DNA of 42,123 nucleotides from Pinguiococcus pyrenoidosus. Lineage: Eukaryota > Sar > Pinguiophyceae > Pinguiochrysidales > Pinguiochrysidaceae. The translations under genes were made by a program, and so were the position numbers. How positions within the stretch are numbered: the stretch's first letter is position 1; every line of letters starts with the position of its first letter. Positions 1-10,735 of the stretch are shown one piece after another. The stretch lies in NCBI GenBank assembly GCA_019677205.1, contig JAAMXY010000352.1:9487-51609 (forward strand). The letters run 5' to 3'. The notes under the pieces were generated by a model. It saw only the letters and a program-made list of their open reading frames with translations. It had not been told where the DNA came from and searched no databases.

Positions 1-98
1 TGCGTCTTGCGTCTTGCGTCTTGCATCTTGCGTCCTGCGTCTTGCGTCTTGCGTCTTGCGTCTTGCGTCTTGCGTCTTGCGTCTTGCGTCTTGCGTCT
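1..98. repeat. Tandem 7-bp repeat at the window edge
   Basis: About 14 head-to-tail copies of a 7-bp unit (CTTGCGT in one phase), with two single-base variants (CATC and CCTG) near copies 4-6. It starts at the first base, so its true length is unknown. It ends in a C-rich stretch before ordinary sequence. The unit is not a familiar telomere repeat, and gene-bearing sequence follows at once. Confidence 0.9.
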
Positions 99-330
99 TC
101 CCCCAACCGCCCGCCCGCCCATCTGCTTCTGCTCGTCAGCCAAAACAGTTGTGAGCGTGTTATTCGCCACCGCCCCCGATCTTGAGAAAGCGCGAAGAGC
201 GCCGTAGTAGCTCAATTCGATTACTCCCTGCAGGATTTTTCGCTCATTCTTCGCTGAATTTCCGCTGTAAATTTGGCGCCACAGATGTTCTTCTGAGCCA
301 AAGGCGCCTTTCGAAGCTTCTGCCGCCAAG
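99..330. other. Upstream region of TGS1, no gene seen
   Basis: This stretch lies between the edge repeat and the first ATG of the TGS1 gene. I see no coding signal or RNA gene. It presumably holds the TGS1 promoter and 5' leader; I found no convincing TATA box. Confidence 0.5.
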
Positions 331-2707
331 ATGCCTCTGGCCTTAGGCGAGTCCCAGCTGCTCCGAGCCCGAAAAGGGCCTCTCCTCCTGTCCATCGCCA
401 GGTAACGTCGAGATCTGCAGCTGATTTCCCCAGGAAAGGGCCCTGATCCGGCGGCGCCTAGGCTGAGAGACGACGACGAGGTGCAGGATGGACGCAGGAA
501 GGCTGTCAAAGCGCTGCTGAGGGACTTGGTGGGCGTCGTGGCCGGGGAGAGGAAGAGATACCAACCCAGGAAGGCTCCTGACGTCTACGAGGAGGAGCTT
601 GCAGCTGCAAAGGAGGCTCGGCAGCAACGCTATCGACTTGGCAAGCAAGGCGCCGACCTGCCACTCAGCTTCTGCGGGGTGGAGAGGCCAAAAGCTGCGA
701 AGCAAAGCCGCCGCAACGCCGCAGAAGAGCCGTCGACGTCGCAACACATCCGCTTCGACGAGTACAGCGACCTCCAGCTGCTTTGCAAGCAAGCCGAGTC
801 GGCGGCGAAGCTGGATCTGACCGGTCGAGACGGTAGGACCAGACTCGTAGCCTTGGCGGTCTTGTTGATGGCCAATTTGGGCTTCGACGTGGACGAGACT
901 GGGGACAAACCCAACATCAAGCGCCTCTCCTGTGCCGACCTGGACGTCCAGGTCCGTGACGCGGACGGAGGAGAGGAGGATGGCGTGCAAGGAGCAGTAC
1001 TGGGCGTCCGAATTTTCGATGGAAATGAGGCTGACGAAACTCGGGAACTGCCGCTGTCGCCGGAGATGAAACGCGCCGTTCAGCAGCTTCTTGCGAGTCG
1101 AAGGCCTGCGGGAATAGCAGAAGCGGCGAAGGCGACGCCTGCTGATCTGCTGTTTGGAGACCTCCTCACGACGGATCTGATCAGATACACGACAAGTGCG
1201 TCGGTGGGATCGAAACCGACAAAAGCTGCGGCGGACGCCAGAAAGAGCAGTGGCCGAGAGGTGGAAGATACTTCGGAGGATTGGCTGATGGCAGACGAGG
1301 CGGCTGCATTTCTCGCGGAAGAAGATCTCTACAAGCAGTGGCGACGGAGCTTTCGCGAAGCCGAAACCGAAGCGCACCACCAGGAAGCACCTTCCTTACC
1401 CCGACAGGAGCAGGAAGTACCCCCAGTGGAGGATCCAAAACCGAATCAAGAACCCGCAACTTCGCGCCAAAGAAGAAGCAAGAGCAAGAGGAAGAAGGGA
1501 ACGAAGCGGAAGCGGGGTAAGACGCCAGCGCACTACGAAGACAGTCCGATTCCGGGGGTGCATGGCAAGTACTGGGCACAGCGATGGAGGCTCTTTTCAC
1601 GGTGAGAGGGATCCATCGAGATTGCATCAGGATTTCATGGCTCATCTCGTCGGACCAGCTTCGACTCAGGGATCCAGCTGGACAAGGAAGGATGGTACAG
1701 CACTTCGCCAGAGAGACTTGCGTCCCACGTAGCCGAGAGAATCGCCAGGACAGGTGGGAATCCACAAGATCTCGTACTGTACGGGTTCGAGCTGCGTCGA
1801 ACTGTCTCGGATGGATGTGTCACCGCCCGATATGCTGTGCAGGGAACGACTTGTGCGTCGTCGACGCCTTCTGCGGCTGCGGAGGCAACGCAGTGCAGCT
1901 GGCAATGCAGGAGGCAATATCTTCGGTAGGTGCAGCCTCCGTTTCGTGATTGTGGAGTGGATGAATGGATGTGCTTGGCTCTGACAAACACACCAGGTCA
2001 TTGCGATAGACATAGACGAGGAGCACCTGAGGATGGTGAAGCACAACAGCGCGATCTACGGAGTCTCGGAGAAGATCCGAGTCGTGCAGGGAGACGCGTG
2101 GCAGATGCTGCGAAGCAAAGCCTGGAGCTCCATAGGAGAAGCCCCGGACGCTGTGCTTCTGTCGCCGCCTTGGGGTGGCCCCAACTATCTCGACAGGGAC
2201 ACGTTCAGCATATCGCTGGGCATCCAGAACTCGTACTCGGGTCGAGGAGAAGATGGATGCGACCTGTTCCGGAAGGCCGTCGCCACTGGGGCCAAGAACA
2301 TCGTCTACCTCCTCCCGCGGAACACTCCCGAGTCCGAAATCTCCGACCTCCTTGAGACCATACCGGGCCTGGCGGGGACCCACCATTCCGGCGACAAGCC
2401 CCTCATCGAGCTGGAAGATCAGTGCCTCAATGGCAAGCTCAAGATGCGCGCAGCTTACTTTGGGCAAGTCCTGGGCCTCCCTCCAAGCGGGTCAGCGCTG
2501 GAGATGGATCTCGTCGCTCCCGGTGACACCGTCGAGGTGTTCTACGAGGCCGAAGAGGACTGGTTTCCCGCCTGTGTCAACTCGGTGAAGCATTCGCTGG
2601 GAAGCACCGTGTTTTCAGTGACGTACATCGGCTACGACGAGGATGACACGGTCGAGTGCCAGGTGGAAGACCTTGCCCAACGCATTCGGATGATTGAGAG
2701 AGCGTAG
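331..2707 (+). CDS. TGS1: Trimethylguanosine synthase with C-terminal Tudor domain
   Basis: Exons 331-401, 462-1601, 1659-1753, 1843-1925 and 1997-2707 give 699 aa. TGS1 methylates N2 of m7G caps on snRNA, snoRNA and telomerase-type RNA using S-adenosylmethionine, in nucleus and cytoplasm. The catalytic core starts at KYWAQRWRLFSR, followed by FDSGIQLDKEGWYS, the SAM-binding DAFCGCGGN (about residues 443-451), IAIDID (465-470) and the active-site SPPWGG (519-524). The N-terminal about 390 residues are charged and poorly conserved, apart from a LPLSF segment like one in other TGS1 proteins. Residues about 637-699 (PGDTVEVFYEAEEDW, then VTYIGYDEDD) read as a Tudor/SMN-type barrel, which I do not know from animal, yeast or plant TGS1. 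The start is the first ATG; the first intron (60 nt, acceptor CCTAG) is needed to bypass a stop at 403. It converges on ATG2. Confidence 0.93.
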
Positions 2708-2758
2708 TGGGGCATATACAGGCGTTGCTAGGCTGACAATCCGCTCGGCGGATGCCAC

Positions 2759-2800
2759 GTGACGTGGTGGTTGTGTTGTGCACCGGGTGACGTGGTGGTT
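2759..2800. repeat. 14-bp direct repeat between TGS1 and ATG2
   Basis: GTGACGTGGTGGTT occurs at 2759-2772 and again at 2787-2800, inside the 142-bp convergent spacer. It may be a relic of a local duplication. No function is evident. Confidence 0.7.
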
Positions 2801-2849
2801 CTGCGTGGGATACGGAGAGAAGCCCAGGGCCATATGTACACAAACGAGC

Positions 2850-5800
2850 TTACGACCATTCCTCTTCCTCCTCTCTCCGCAAGTTCGGGTCTAGCACGTT
2901 TCTTGCTGTGAGAAGCGTATGAGACAAGGAATGCATGGCCGACGCAGCTGTCTTGACGATGGCTATCGGCATCGCCTTCACGACGCCATTGCTGGCCATC
3001 GGCAGGCCGGCGTCCGAGAATCCGTCACCGATGGTACTTTCGTCGTCGGCTGCCACCACGCAGACCACGCTTACGGTGTCCTTCAGGGACCGCTCCACAA
3101 TTGCCTTGCTTTGCAAGAGGCCCTCCACGCCGCCAGCCGGCTGTGGGGGAGCCGAGAATTCCTGGCCAGTAGCACTATCCAATAGTGTCGCCAGGCTCTG
3201 TGTCAGACTGCGAGACGCGCTTATCGTCTCAATCGACACGGTCCGGAGGAACTTGTTCAGACTTCGCCTCGTGTGATGCAAGACCTGCAAAGGCGTCTTG
3301 ATGTTCGGCTTGGGCGTCTCGGTGAAGGCACCCGTATCGCCGGGATTCGCGTCTCTCTGCGACAACGCCAGAGGGAGCAGCAGAACCTCGCAGAGCTCTG
3401 ATCCAATGACGACCACTGAGCGGACGAGAGGCAGGCCGCTCAAGATGCGAGGCAACTGTGAGCTCAAGACTTGCTCGACGTAGCTCTCACTTATCTCTCG
3501 GACCGCGGCCTCGAAGCCGTTCACGCCCCGGAACGTCACTCTGCGCAGCCGCAGAGTGACCTCTGTCAGCGGCGTCAGGTTCAGCAGCTGCCTCATGTCG
3601 CCATTCCGCAACGCCTCCACATCCACGCCCGACGGGCGGTAGTCAAGGCAGATGACTAACTCGCCCATTCGCACCAGCTGGAAGAAGCTCCGCCCGGGCA
3701 TCGCTCCGGTGTCGTCTTTCACGTGTCCGCGCGACTTCCCTTGCCCCTCCTTGCTTTCCTTCTTCCCCTTTCCGCTGTCAAACTCTTCCGCGAGCTCGAC
3801 AAGGTGGTCGAGGAGGGCTTGCTCTATCTGCACACGGAATGGAAGGCAGTGGATCCCGAGGCGGTATTCATCCTCCAGCGGCGTGAGACCCAGGCTTGCA
3901 TCCAACTTCTTCTCATCCACCGGGACCGAGGCTGTCGCGCGCGGTTCCGCGTCCCCGAGAGACAGGCCACGAGGGGCAGCCCTCACACCAACCATTCGAA
4001 CCTTGAACTGGTGAGTGCCGACTTCCCTAGGAATGCGCTTCCAGTACCTACCGAAGAGCGACAGGGTTAGAGAGAGGCATGCTGTGAAGCTGGCGACGAT
4101 GACGATGACGATGGCGAGGATGATGTCCACTCACCGAAGGAAGCGATGCCGCCGCCCACGATTCAGGGTATCGGAGCCAACGATATCCTGCACTGCGAAG
4201 GTGATGTCCGAAGTCACGTCGCCGACACGGATCGCGCCACCGCCGCCGTCGTCATACTTGAGAACCGTGGTCTCCACGCCGTCCAGCAGGAACTCGACGA
4301 CGCGGGAGGTGTTCCTCGCCATTGGTCGAGGCGCCTCGATCCATATCCTGGGCTCCTCCTGCGTGGCCGTGTGGTAGTCCTCCATGATGGCCGAGAGAAG
4401 ATCCCGCGGAGGACTCTCCTCGGGCTCCTCCTCCCGGGTCGTGCTCGGTCGAGGGCTGTGCTCCAGCCAGTGCTGGACGTGATTGGTGGTGTCCATGTCT
4501 CGAAGCATGATTCTCAGCGGATCCTCGACCCATCCCGCCTTGGTCTCCGGGTCGACGTCAAGGATGAAATCCTTGCCCTGAAAGAGGCGGACTTCACAAG
4601 TGTCGACGACGATGATCGCCGCGAGAGACAGCTTTCTTAGACCCATCCGAACTTCTTCCAGCTTCCGATCCCATCGGTCCCTGGGGCTCTCGGAGACCGC
4701 CTCCGGAATGTGATTGAAGATCACGTTGGGCTGTTGCTGGGAGCCTTTCAGGGATTCGTCGCTCGACTGCCCCTCCCCAGACAGCGCACTTGACTGCGCA
4801 GCCTGCTCCGCACCAGCTGCAACGCCGGGCGCGTCGCCAGGAGACCTGTACCACGTTGCGTGCTCTTCTTTCTCGTCCTCCAGCGCAAACTCCCATGGAT
4901 TTGGCATTTCGCTGTTGCTCGCTGGCGCATTAGCAGGATCTCCCGCAGCTTCCGAGGTTTGCAAAGCCTGCGTCGGATCCCGCAGCGCTGCATTTTGCGT
5001 GTGCAGCACAGAGACCTTCCTGTCGTCCAAGTCGAGCGTGATGCCAATCCGGCCTGACTCGGAAGCCGCCCTCGGCGATTGCTTGTCCAGTGCGTAAAGC
5101 TGGGGCAGTCCATGCTTCTCGCTGTCTTCCATCGGTCCAGTGGCCTCCAACAACGGGGCAGCGCTACCACGCCTCGGATGCCGCTCCGCTTTGGCTTCGT
5201 ATCCCTGAAGTGCAGCACTGATAATCGCCTGCGCACGCAGATTTTGCTTCTCTTGTGCGCTTGTCCAGGCCTTGGAGTCGGCATTTGCCCTCTCACGATA
5301 ATAGCTCTCAATGAGCGAAGTCTTTCGGCTTTGCTCCTCCGGGCTGCTCCCGCTTCCGGACGAGGTTCCGTCTCCGCCAAGGAACATGGCCTCGTCGATT
5401 CCCGTCAAGAGGGAGCTGCCCCGATCCCGCGTCGAGGCATTGCCAGCGGGTTCGGTGCTCAGGAGCACCTTCGTATCAACCTGGGCCTGCGTCTGCGAGG
5501 GCCCCTGGAGTTGTCCGAGCTCCGCGGCATGAGGTGACAGACCATCTTTGTCCTCGGCGGCGACGGCGGTGACTGTCTCCGGGTCAAAGATCGCCTTCGG
5601 CTCGGTAGTGGGTATCTTGCCATTGATGCGGTCTTCGCTCAGCTTCGTCTCATAGCTATGCAGCTTGGCCACCTCCCCGAGAACGGCGATGGCATCGCTG
5701 CACGCAAGCAGGCTGTGGTGGCCGACTTGCATCTCCACAGAAGCGCTCGGCTCTCCCTTCAAGCTTGGCAGGCAAAGCCTCAGGAAGAGGTCGACGGCGT

Positions 5801-8800
5801 CGATGCGCATCACATCCACCCAACCGCACAGCTCTACCACCTTCTCGATGGAGGGTCGCGGGCCTGGACTTTCCAGAAGCGATCTCAGCAGATTGTCGGA
5901 TGCCGCCTGATTGTCGCTGACGTAGCCAGTCAGGTCACGAACGCTCAAGTGATAGCCCTGCACCTCCGCGTTGGTGACCAGATTCGACGAGACCCGAACC
6001 AGGCCTAGCTGCAGAAGCATCTTCGGGTGCGCGAATTGCCAACTCGGTGCACCCTTTGCCCAGAATGGTATCGCCGATTGCGTTCGGTGCGGAGTGTAGT
6101 CGATGACCCCGTTGCGAATGCTGAGCATGAACTTGGTCACGGAAGCTGGGCTCCGGTCGCCTCTGGATTTTGCCGCCGCATTGCGCGCGCCCTGCGTGAG
6201 GTCAGGATTCGGATCCGGGTTCAGCGACACAGTTGCCAGAAACTTCGGAAGCCAGGCACTGTGCGGCCGATAGTGCAGCTGCATGTTGAAGAAGTTGATG
6301 CTGATCGCAGACACACTAGCCTGACCGGGACTTCCAAGTGGATTTGCATCCGGAGCGCCATGAATTAAGACGCACGGCGCTCCCGCAGAGCTGAAAGACT
6401 GGCCCCAGCTCCGTCGACGGAGCATGATCTGATCCTGCCGTGGAAGGCCCTCAAAGAACGCGACATTCTCGATGGGGTCGAAGCGGTACCTCTCCCAGAA
6501 CTGCAGATCCCCTGCGAAAAGATAAAGGTGCGGCCCGCTGCTCTGTCTCTCGTCCGGGCCGCTCTCTGCTTCGCCCGAACCGGCGTCCCCCGTCGAGCCT
6601 ACACCGATGCCGGGATAGAGCAGCATGCACATGTCGTAGAAATCCAGTGTGAAAGTTGACCGGATCTGATCGACCCGTGGGAGGTACAGCATATTGAGGC
6701 GCTGGCAAATTTCGTCCTCATGCAGCCTCAGGCGGAAATGATCCACCAGCAGCGCAAGTCTCTGGCAGTCCGCGCCGGCTCTTCCAGCTTCTCCGACCTC
6801 TCCGACTTTTCCAGCCTCTCCGACTTCCCCGACTTCCCCGACTTTCCCGGCTTCTCCGCCTCCTTCGGCTGAAGCGCCCGTGCCTGCTTCACCTCTGAGC
6901 CTTTTCCCCAGGTACTCAAGGACGAAAATCTCTGCCTTAGTGAGTTCAGCGAAGAGGACGGGGGCCCAGATCACCGCTTGCGAAAGCGGCACCACGTCGG
7001 ATGGAGGATAGTCGTCCTTGTCGAAGTCCGGCGCCTCCTTCTCAAATGCGGCTACCGACTGCACGCGTTCGTGGACACGAAGTCGGACACTCTTGAGGAG
7101 GCCCTCCCAGTGGGGGCCATTCCTATCGTACACCTCAATCGTTAAGGCAACACTCTTGTGCTGCAGCGCATCGTCGTGAGGTCGCGTCGTCACGATGCGA
7201 CGGCTGCACAGGGCTGATCTCTCCGCTACAAACTCTCTTCTTCCCTCCAGAAGCATTCTTACATCACAAGCGGTGGTACTAACAGTGAGAACTGGCGTAA
7301 ACGCGGCACATTCGACATCTCCGGCTTTCGAAAAGCTTATTTGTACATCGTCCAAGCCAACTTCAAAGCCTTCGCAGCGACACTGGTCAACGTCATTCTC
7401 GTCATGATCGTCAAAAAGTCGCCAGGCGCTCGGCGTTGGATGTTGGCAAGGGTTGGGATTCGGCGATAGAGCATTCTCAAAAGACCCGTCGGAGGTCAGC
7501 GCGCTCAGCGAATGTCTCACGGCGGCGACAACGCGATCAAATTCCTCCCAGTGGTTGTCGTTGGGCTTCTCCGTGAGGCGCACGCTGAGCTTGGGGATGG
7601 AAAACTCGAACAAAACTCCCAGCTCCTTGGAAACTTGGGACAGCCGCCTCTCGCTTTGGCCGCCGCTGGCGGGGTGCTTCCTAGCCTCCTCAGCGTCCCG
7701 CAAGCCGCCAAGCTGCTCTAAGATGTCGCTCCATATGTACAGGTGCCCGTTGTCCAAATCGCCCTTGCACTCGATCGCATCGGTGGTGCCCAGCATGTTG
7801 AGCTGCAGCGGGCAAGACCGGACCTCCCGGCTGATGGGCCGCAGGATGGCGCGTATGCGCTGGAAGGCTATGACTCTTCTCACACCCATCCACTGCTCGC
7901 TTTCGCTGGGGGCAAGCAAAGCAGCCTTTCCACGGCCCTCGTCGCAACCCACATTCTGGCACCGAAGCTGCGCCCTGAGCCACTGCTTTGGATTTGCCAC
8001 GTAAGGGTGGACGGAAACAGTGCGGAAATCAGCAACCAGGCCGGAAAGGGACGCCCGCAGGAACGTTTCGGCCGTCGCTGCCTCGACCTTCGGGTCTTTG
8101 AAGCCGAGAAGAAGGTCAAGACGCGCGACGTGGAGCTGTGCAAAGACATGAGACGTGTCCCTTCCTCGGACGTAGGAAGCGGCCTCGAGGATCCGCCGCG
8201 AGTGATCCTCAAAGATCGTGCTCTGCATCATGGACGCCGACACCGACTGCTTGGCATCGACAAAGCCATCGTCATCTTCGTCGCTCTCAAACAGCTCGGC
8301 GAGCTCGTCCTGATCCGCTGTGGGCTCCTTCAGCTGGTCCTCGATCCGCAGCATTTCCTCCATCTTGGCACGGGCCGTGCTGTAATTTCTCATGAGATCC
8401 TCTAGCCGATCGAACGTCAGCTCGCGGTCATCCAGATTCACGCCCAGCGTGATCAGATCGGGAATCAAGCCCTCCATTTCCGCCTGCAGGCCCTTCTCCA
8501 GCACCGCCTGGCTTTCAGAGACGGAGGCGTGCAAGCTGCGGCTCGACGACGACATCGATCGTCCTTCGTTGGCGTCTTCCGCGGTGCGGCTGGCAGAGAA
8601 GTTGCTCAAGACATCGGCAAGGCGGCTGAGATCCTCTCTCGTCAAAGAAACGGTATTGGTGGCTGTGCCGAAGGAGACGTCCAACGCCATGCTGGGAAAA
8701 TCCTCGTCCGAGTCCGACTCCTCTGGATCTCGAAACCTATTCCACAGGGCGTGGACATTGAAGTATGGCAATCGCACGTGCTCCCGCCATTGCACCGCGT

Positions 8801-9487
8801 GATCTGCGGCTTCCCGTTCGCCGCTGAAGAGCAGCAGTTCGCGGACTTCGATGGATTTGTGCTTTCCCCCAAACTGCTTCAGGGCTCCTCCCTCCCGCCG
8901 CACCGCCCTTCGTTCCTTTTGGCGCAAGGTCACGGGGCAGGCTGCTGCTGCCTCATTGCGAAGCCTCAAGGACTTGACACAAACCCGAAACCGCGCCAAG
9001 TCATCCACAAGCTCCACGTCGACATGGTGCACCTCCACGACCAGCTTCGACAGCGCATTTCGTAGCCACTCCAAGACGGTCTGAAGCACCTTTATCGGTG
9101 CGGCTTCCGGCGCGCGGCCACCTGCCTCATTTTGGCTTGCAGCCTTTCCCTTGGCGCTCCCGACCCCGTTGCCCCCTTCGGATGCGCCATCGGTCGACCC
9201 TGCTGCTTCGCAGACGATCCGCACATCCCGAATGACAACGAGAATGTCACCCTCGTCGACTGCCCTGGCAGTACCATATCGGAGACAGAGTTCGATGGAG
9301 CCTACTGAAGCGTGCGTGCACCTACGTCAACGGCGCAGAAGATGAGGTTCCGCAGAATTCCCGACTTTTTCCTACATTCCCGACGTCACCTTAGTCCATG
9401 CGGCCCCAAATACTCGTCGAGCTTCTCCTCTCTCAGCTTGAGTTGCACCAGCGTGATTTTGCCCTCGCTGAGGCTGAGGTCTGCTTG
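2850..9487 (-). CDS. ATG2: Autophagy-related protein 2 (bridge-type lipid transfer)
   Basis: Minus-strand exons 9390-9487, 4135-9321 and 2850-4047 (introns 9322-9389 and 4048-4134) give more than 2,150 aa; the first coding exon upstream of 9487 is unresolved. ATG2 moves phospholipid from ER to the growing autophagosome. Evidence, N to C: a chorein-like strand segment (DLSLSEGKITLVQLKLREEK), then GSIELCLRYG; a central CAD-type region with FFNMQLHYRPH and IRNGVIDYTPHRTQSAIPFW followed by VRVSSNLVTNAEVQGY; and the ATG2 C-terminal domain with CLDYRPSGVDVEALRNGDM, LRRVTFRGVNGFEAAV and LVRSVVVIGSELCEVLLLPL. The 87-nt intron falls inside a conserved block (RHRFLR, then YWKRIPREVGTHQF). A degenerate GEAGKVGEV repeat (6774-6868) sits in a probable loop. 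VPS13 is the alternative family, but the C-terminal blocks favour ATG2. Confidence 0.9.
6774..6868 (-). repeat. Degenerate in-frame repeat inside ATG2
   Basis: A stretch of 9-12-bp imperfect repeats encodes alternating Gly-Glu/Lys-Ala/Val (GEAGKVGEVGEVGEAG-like) on the minus strand. It keeps frame and lies in a low-conservation linker, so it is most simply a coding minisatellite. Confidence 0.75.
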
Positions 9488-10735
9488 CTACGCACACGGA
9501 AACAAGACGGGTTTTGAGTGACCAGTTTGCGTTCTGCGCTGCGGAGCGCTGCACAACGTCTCTCTGATCTTCAACAAGAGCATCAGATCTCTCCATTCTT
9601 TCTAGACCCTGTGTATTTGCGCTGGCGGTGGACTTCGACGTGCTCGAGCCGTTTTGACAAAGCCCGCCCTGTCCATTTTGAACAGCGGAGACGGCTGCTT
9701 TCGGCACACGCCACAGTCCCAGTTGACTTCACCACAGCTCCCATTTCTCTCAACGAGAGCATTTGACCATAATGTACAGGAGCTCAGGCCGTGCACCGCG
9801 GACAGGCCGGCGTCTCGAGCGTTCGGTTGCGGACTTGTCTCGAGAGGCTCGCAGCGGCTTACCGGAGGCTCGATTGGGCCCGCGACGAAGCCATCGAGGC
9901 TGCGTCTCGCCACGAAGACGATGAAGCGTCCCAAAGTCTGGCGACGAACCGCTTGGAGCATGGTGCCCTCGGCGGTCCGCCGTTTTTGCAACGAGCGAGC
10001 AATTCTGAAGGAGTTCGGCGCACATACGGACGTCGAAAACCTCTTCCAACATCCGAACGAGGCGTCTGTTCCTCAATGACATGGGTGAATAAGGCCACGG
10101 GGGTGTCGAATGAGATGTGTCCAGACCGAGCACAGCCACGGTTTGATACGTCGACCGCGCAAAGCCGCCAATCAGAATGTCAGGGACGAGGATTCTCTAC
10201 GAATGGAGAGCTGGTTCCTCTTTTCATTTCTGGATTGGCGAATCACGAGCTTCAAGGCCTCACCTTGACGTTAGCAGAATTCGATCCTGCTCAACCGGTT
10301 TTGCGGACAGAGACGTTCACGGGAGGCACAGCCTTGTCCAGAGGAACCGACGAGCGCCTTGGAGGACACTTCCACGCGGAACACCGGGGAACGAACGGAA
10401 GGGAATCGCGCGGAGTTGAATTGGACGACTGGCCACTGCATCGAACTGAGCATCGTGCAGTACCACACGTTGCGTTGCACTGAGTGCTGTCGCGTTGAGC
10501 TGAGCTGGAGTGAAGGGGAGGGCAGGGAGGGGAGCGGCGGTGAACACCAGTGCAGTCAAGGCCAACGACGTGAGGGGGAAGTGGATTGAATAGAATCTGC
10601 TCAATTGTTTGTTGGGATGTATTTTTGGTATTGACATGATTACCAGTACCCTTGCTTTCATTTCTTTTTGCATGAAAAGACTGCTTGCCGTCGCCATCCT
10701 TCCTGTGAAGCCCCCCGTCCCTCGTTCTACTGCGT
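9488..10735. other. Spacer upstream of ATG2, gene content unresolved
   Basis: About 1.25 kb between the 5'-most recognised ATG2 exon and the stop codon of the next minus-strand gene. The ATG2 start codon must lie in or beyond this stretch. One weak option is an ATG at the 9567-9569 minus-strand position, spliced through a 42-nt intron to 9480, but its peptide does not look like a chorein N-terminus. Open frames of up to 230 codons exist on both strands without recognisable domains. The 10590-10680 part is AT-rich. Confidence 0.5.

Noticed and set aside
1-98. Telomere or CRISPR array
   Set aside because: The 7-mer is not a known telomere unit and is followed by genes; there are no spacer-repeat alternations, and the genome is eukaryotic.
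343-1380. 345-codon antisense open frame over TGS1
   Set aside because: It lies opposite a gene with clear family motifs and encodes an Arg/Leu/Ser-rich peptide typical of a shadow frame in GC-rich coding DNA.
1781-1800. tRNA-like GGGTTCGAGC
   Set aside because: It lies in a TGS1 intron and lacks an acceptor stem, D arm or A box at the right distance.
9791-10483. 230-codon plus-strand open frame upstream of ATG2
   Set aside because: No recognisable domain, competing open frames of similar length on the other strand, and unbiased amino-acid composition.
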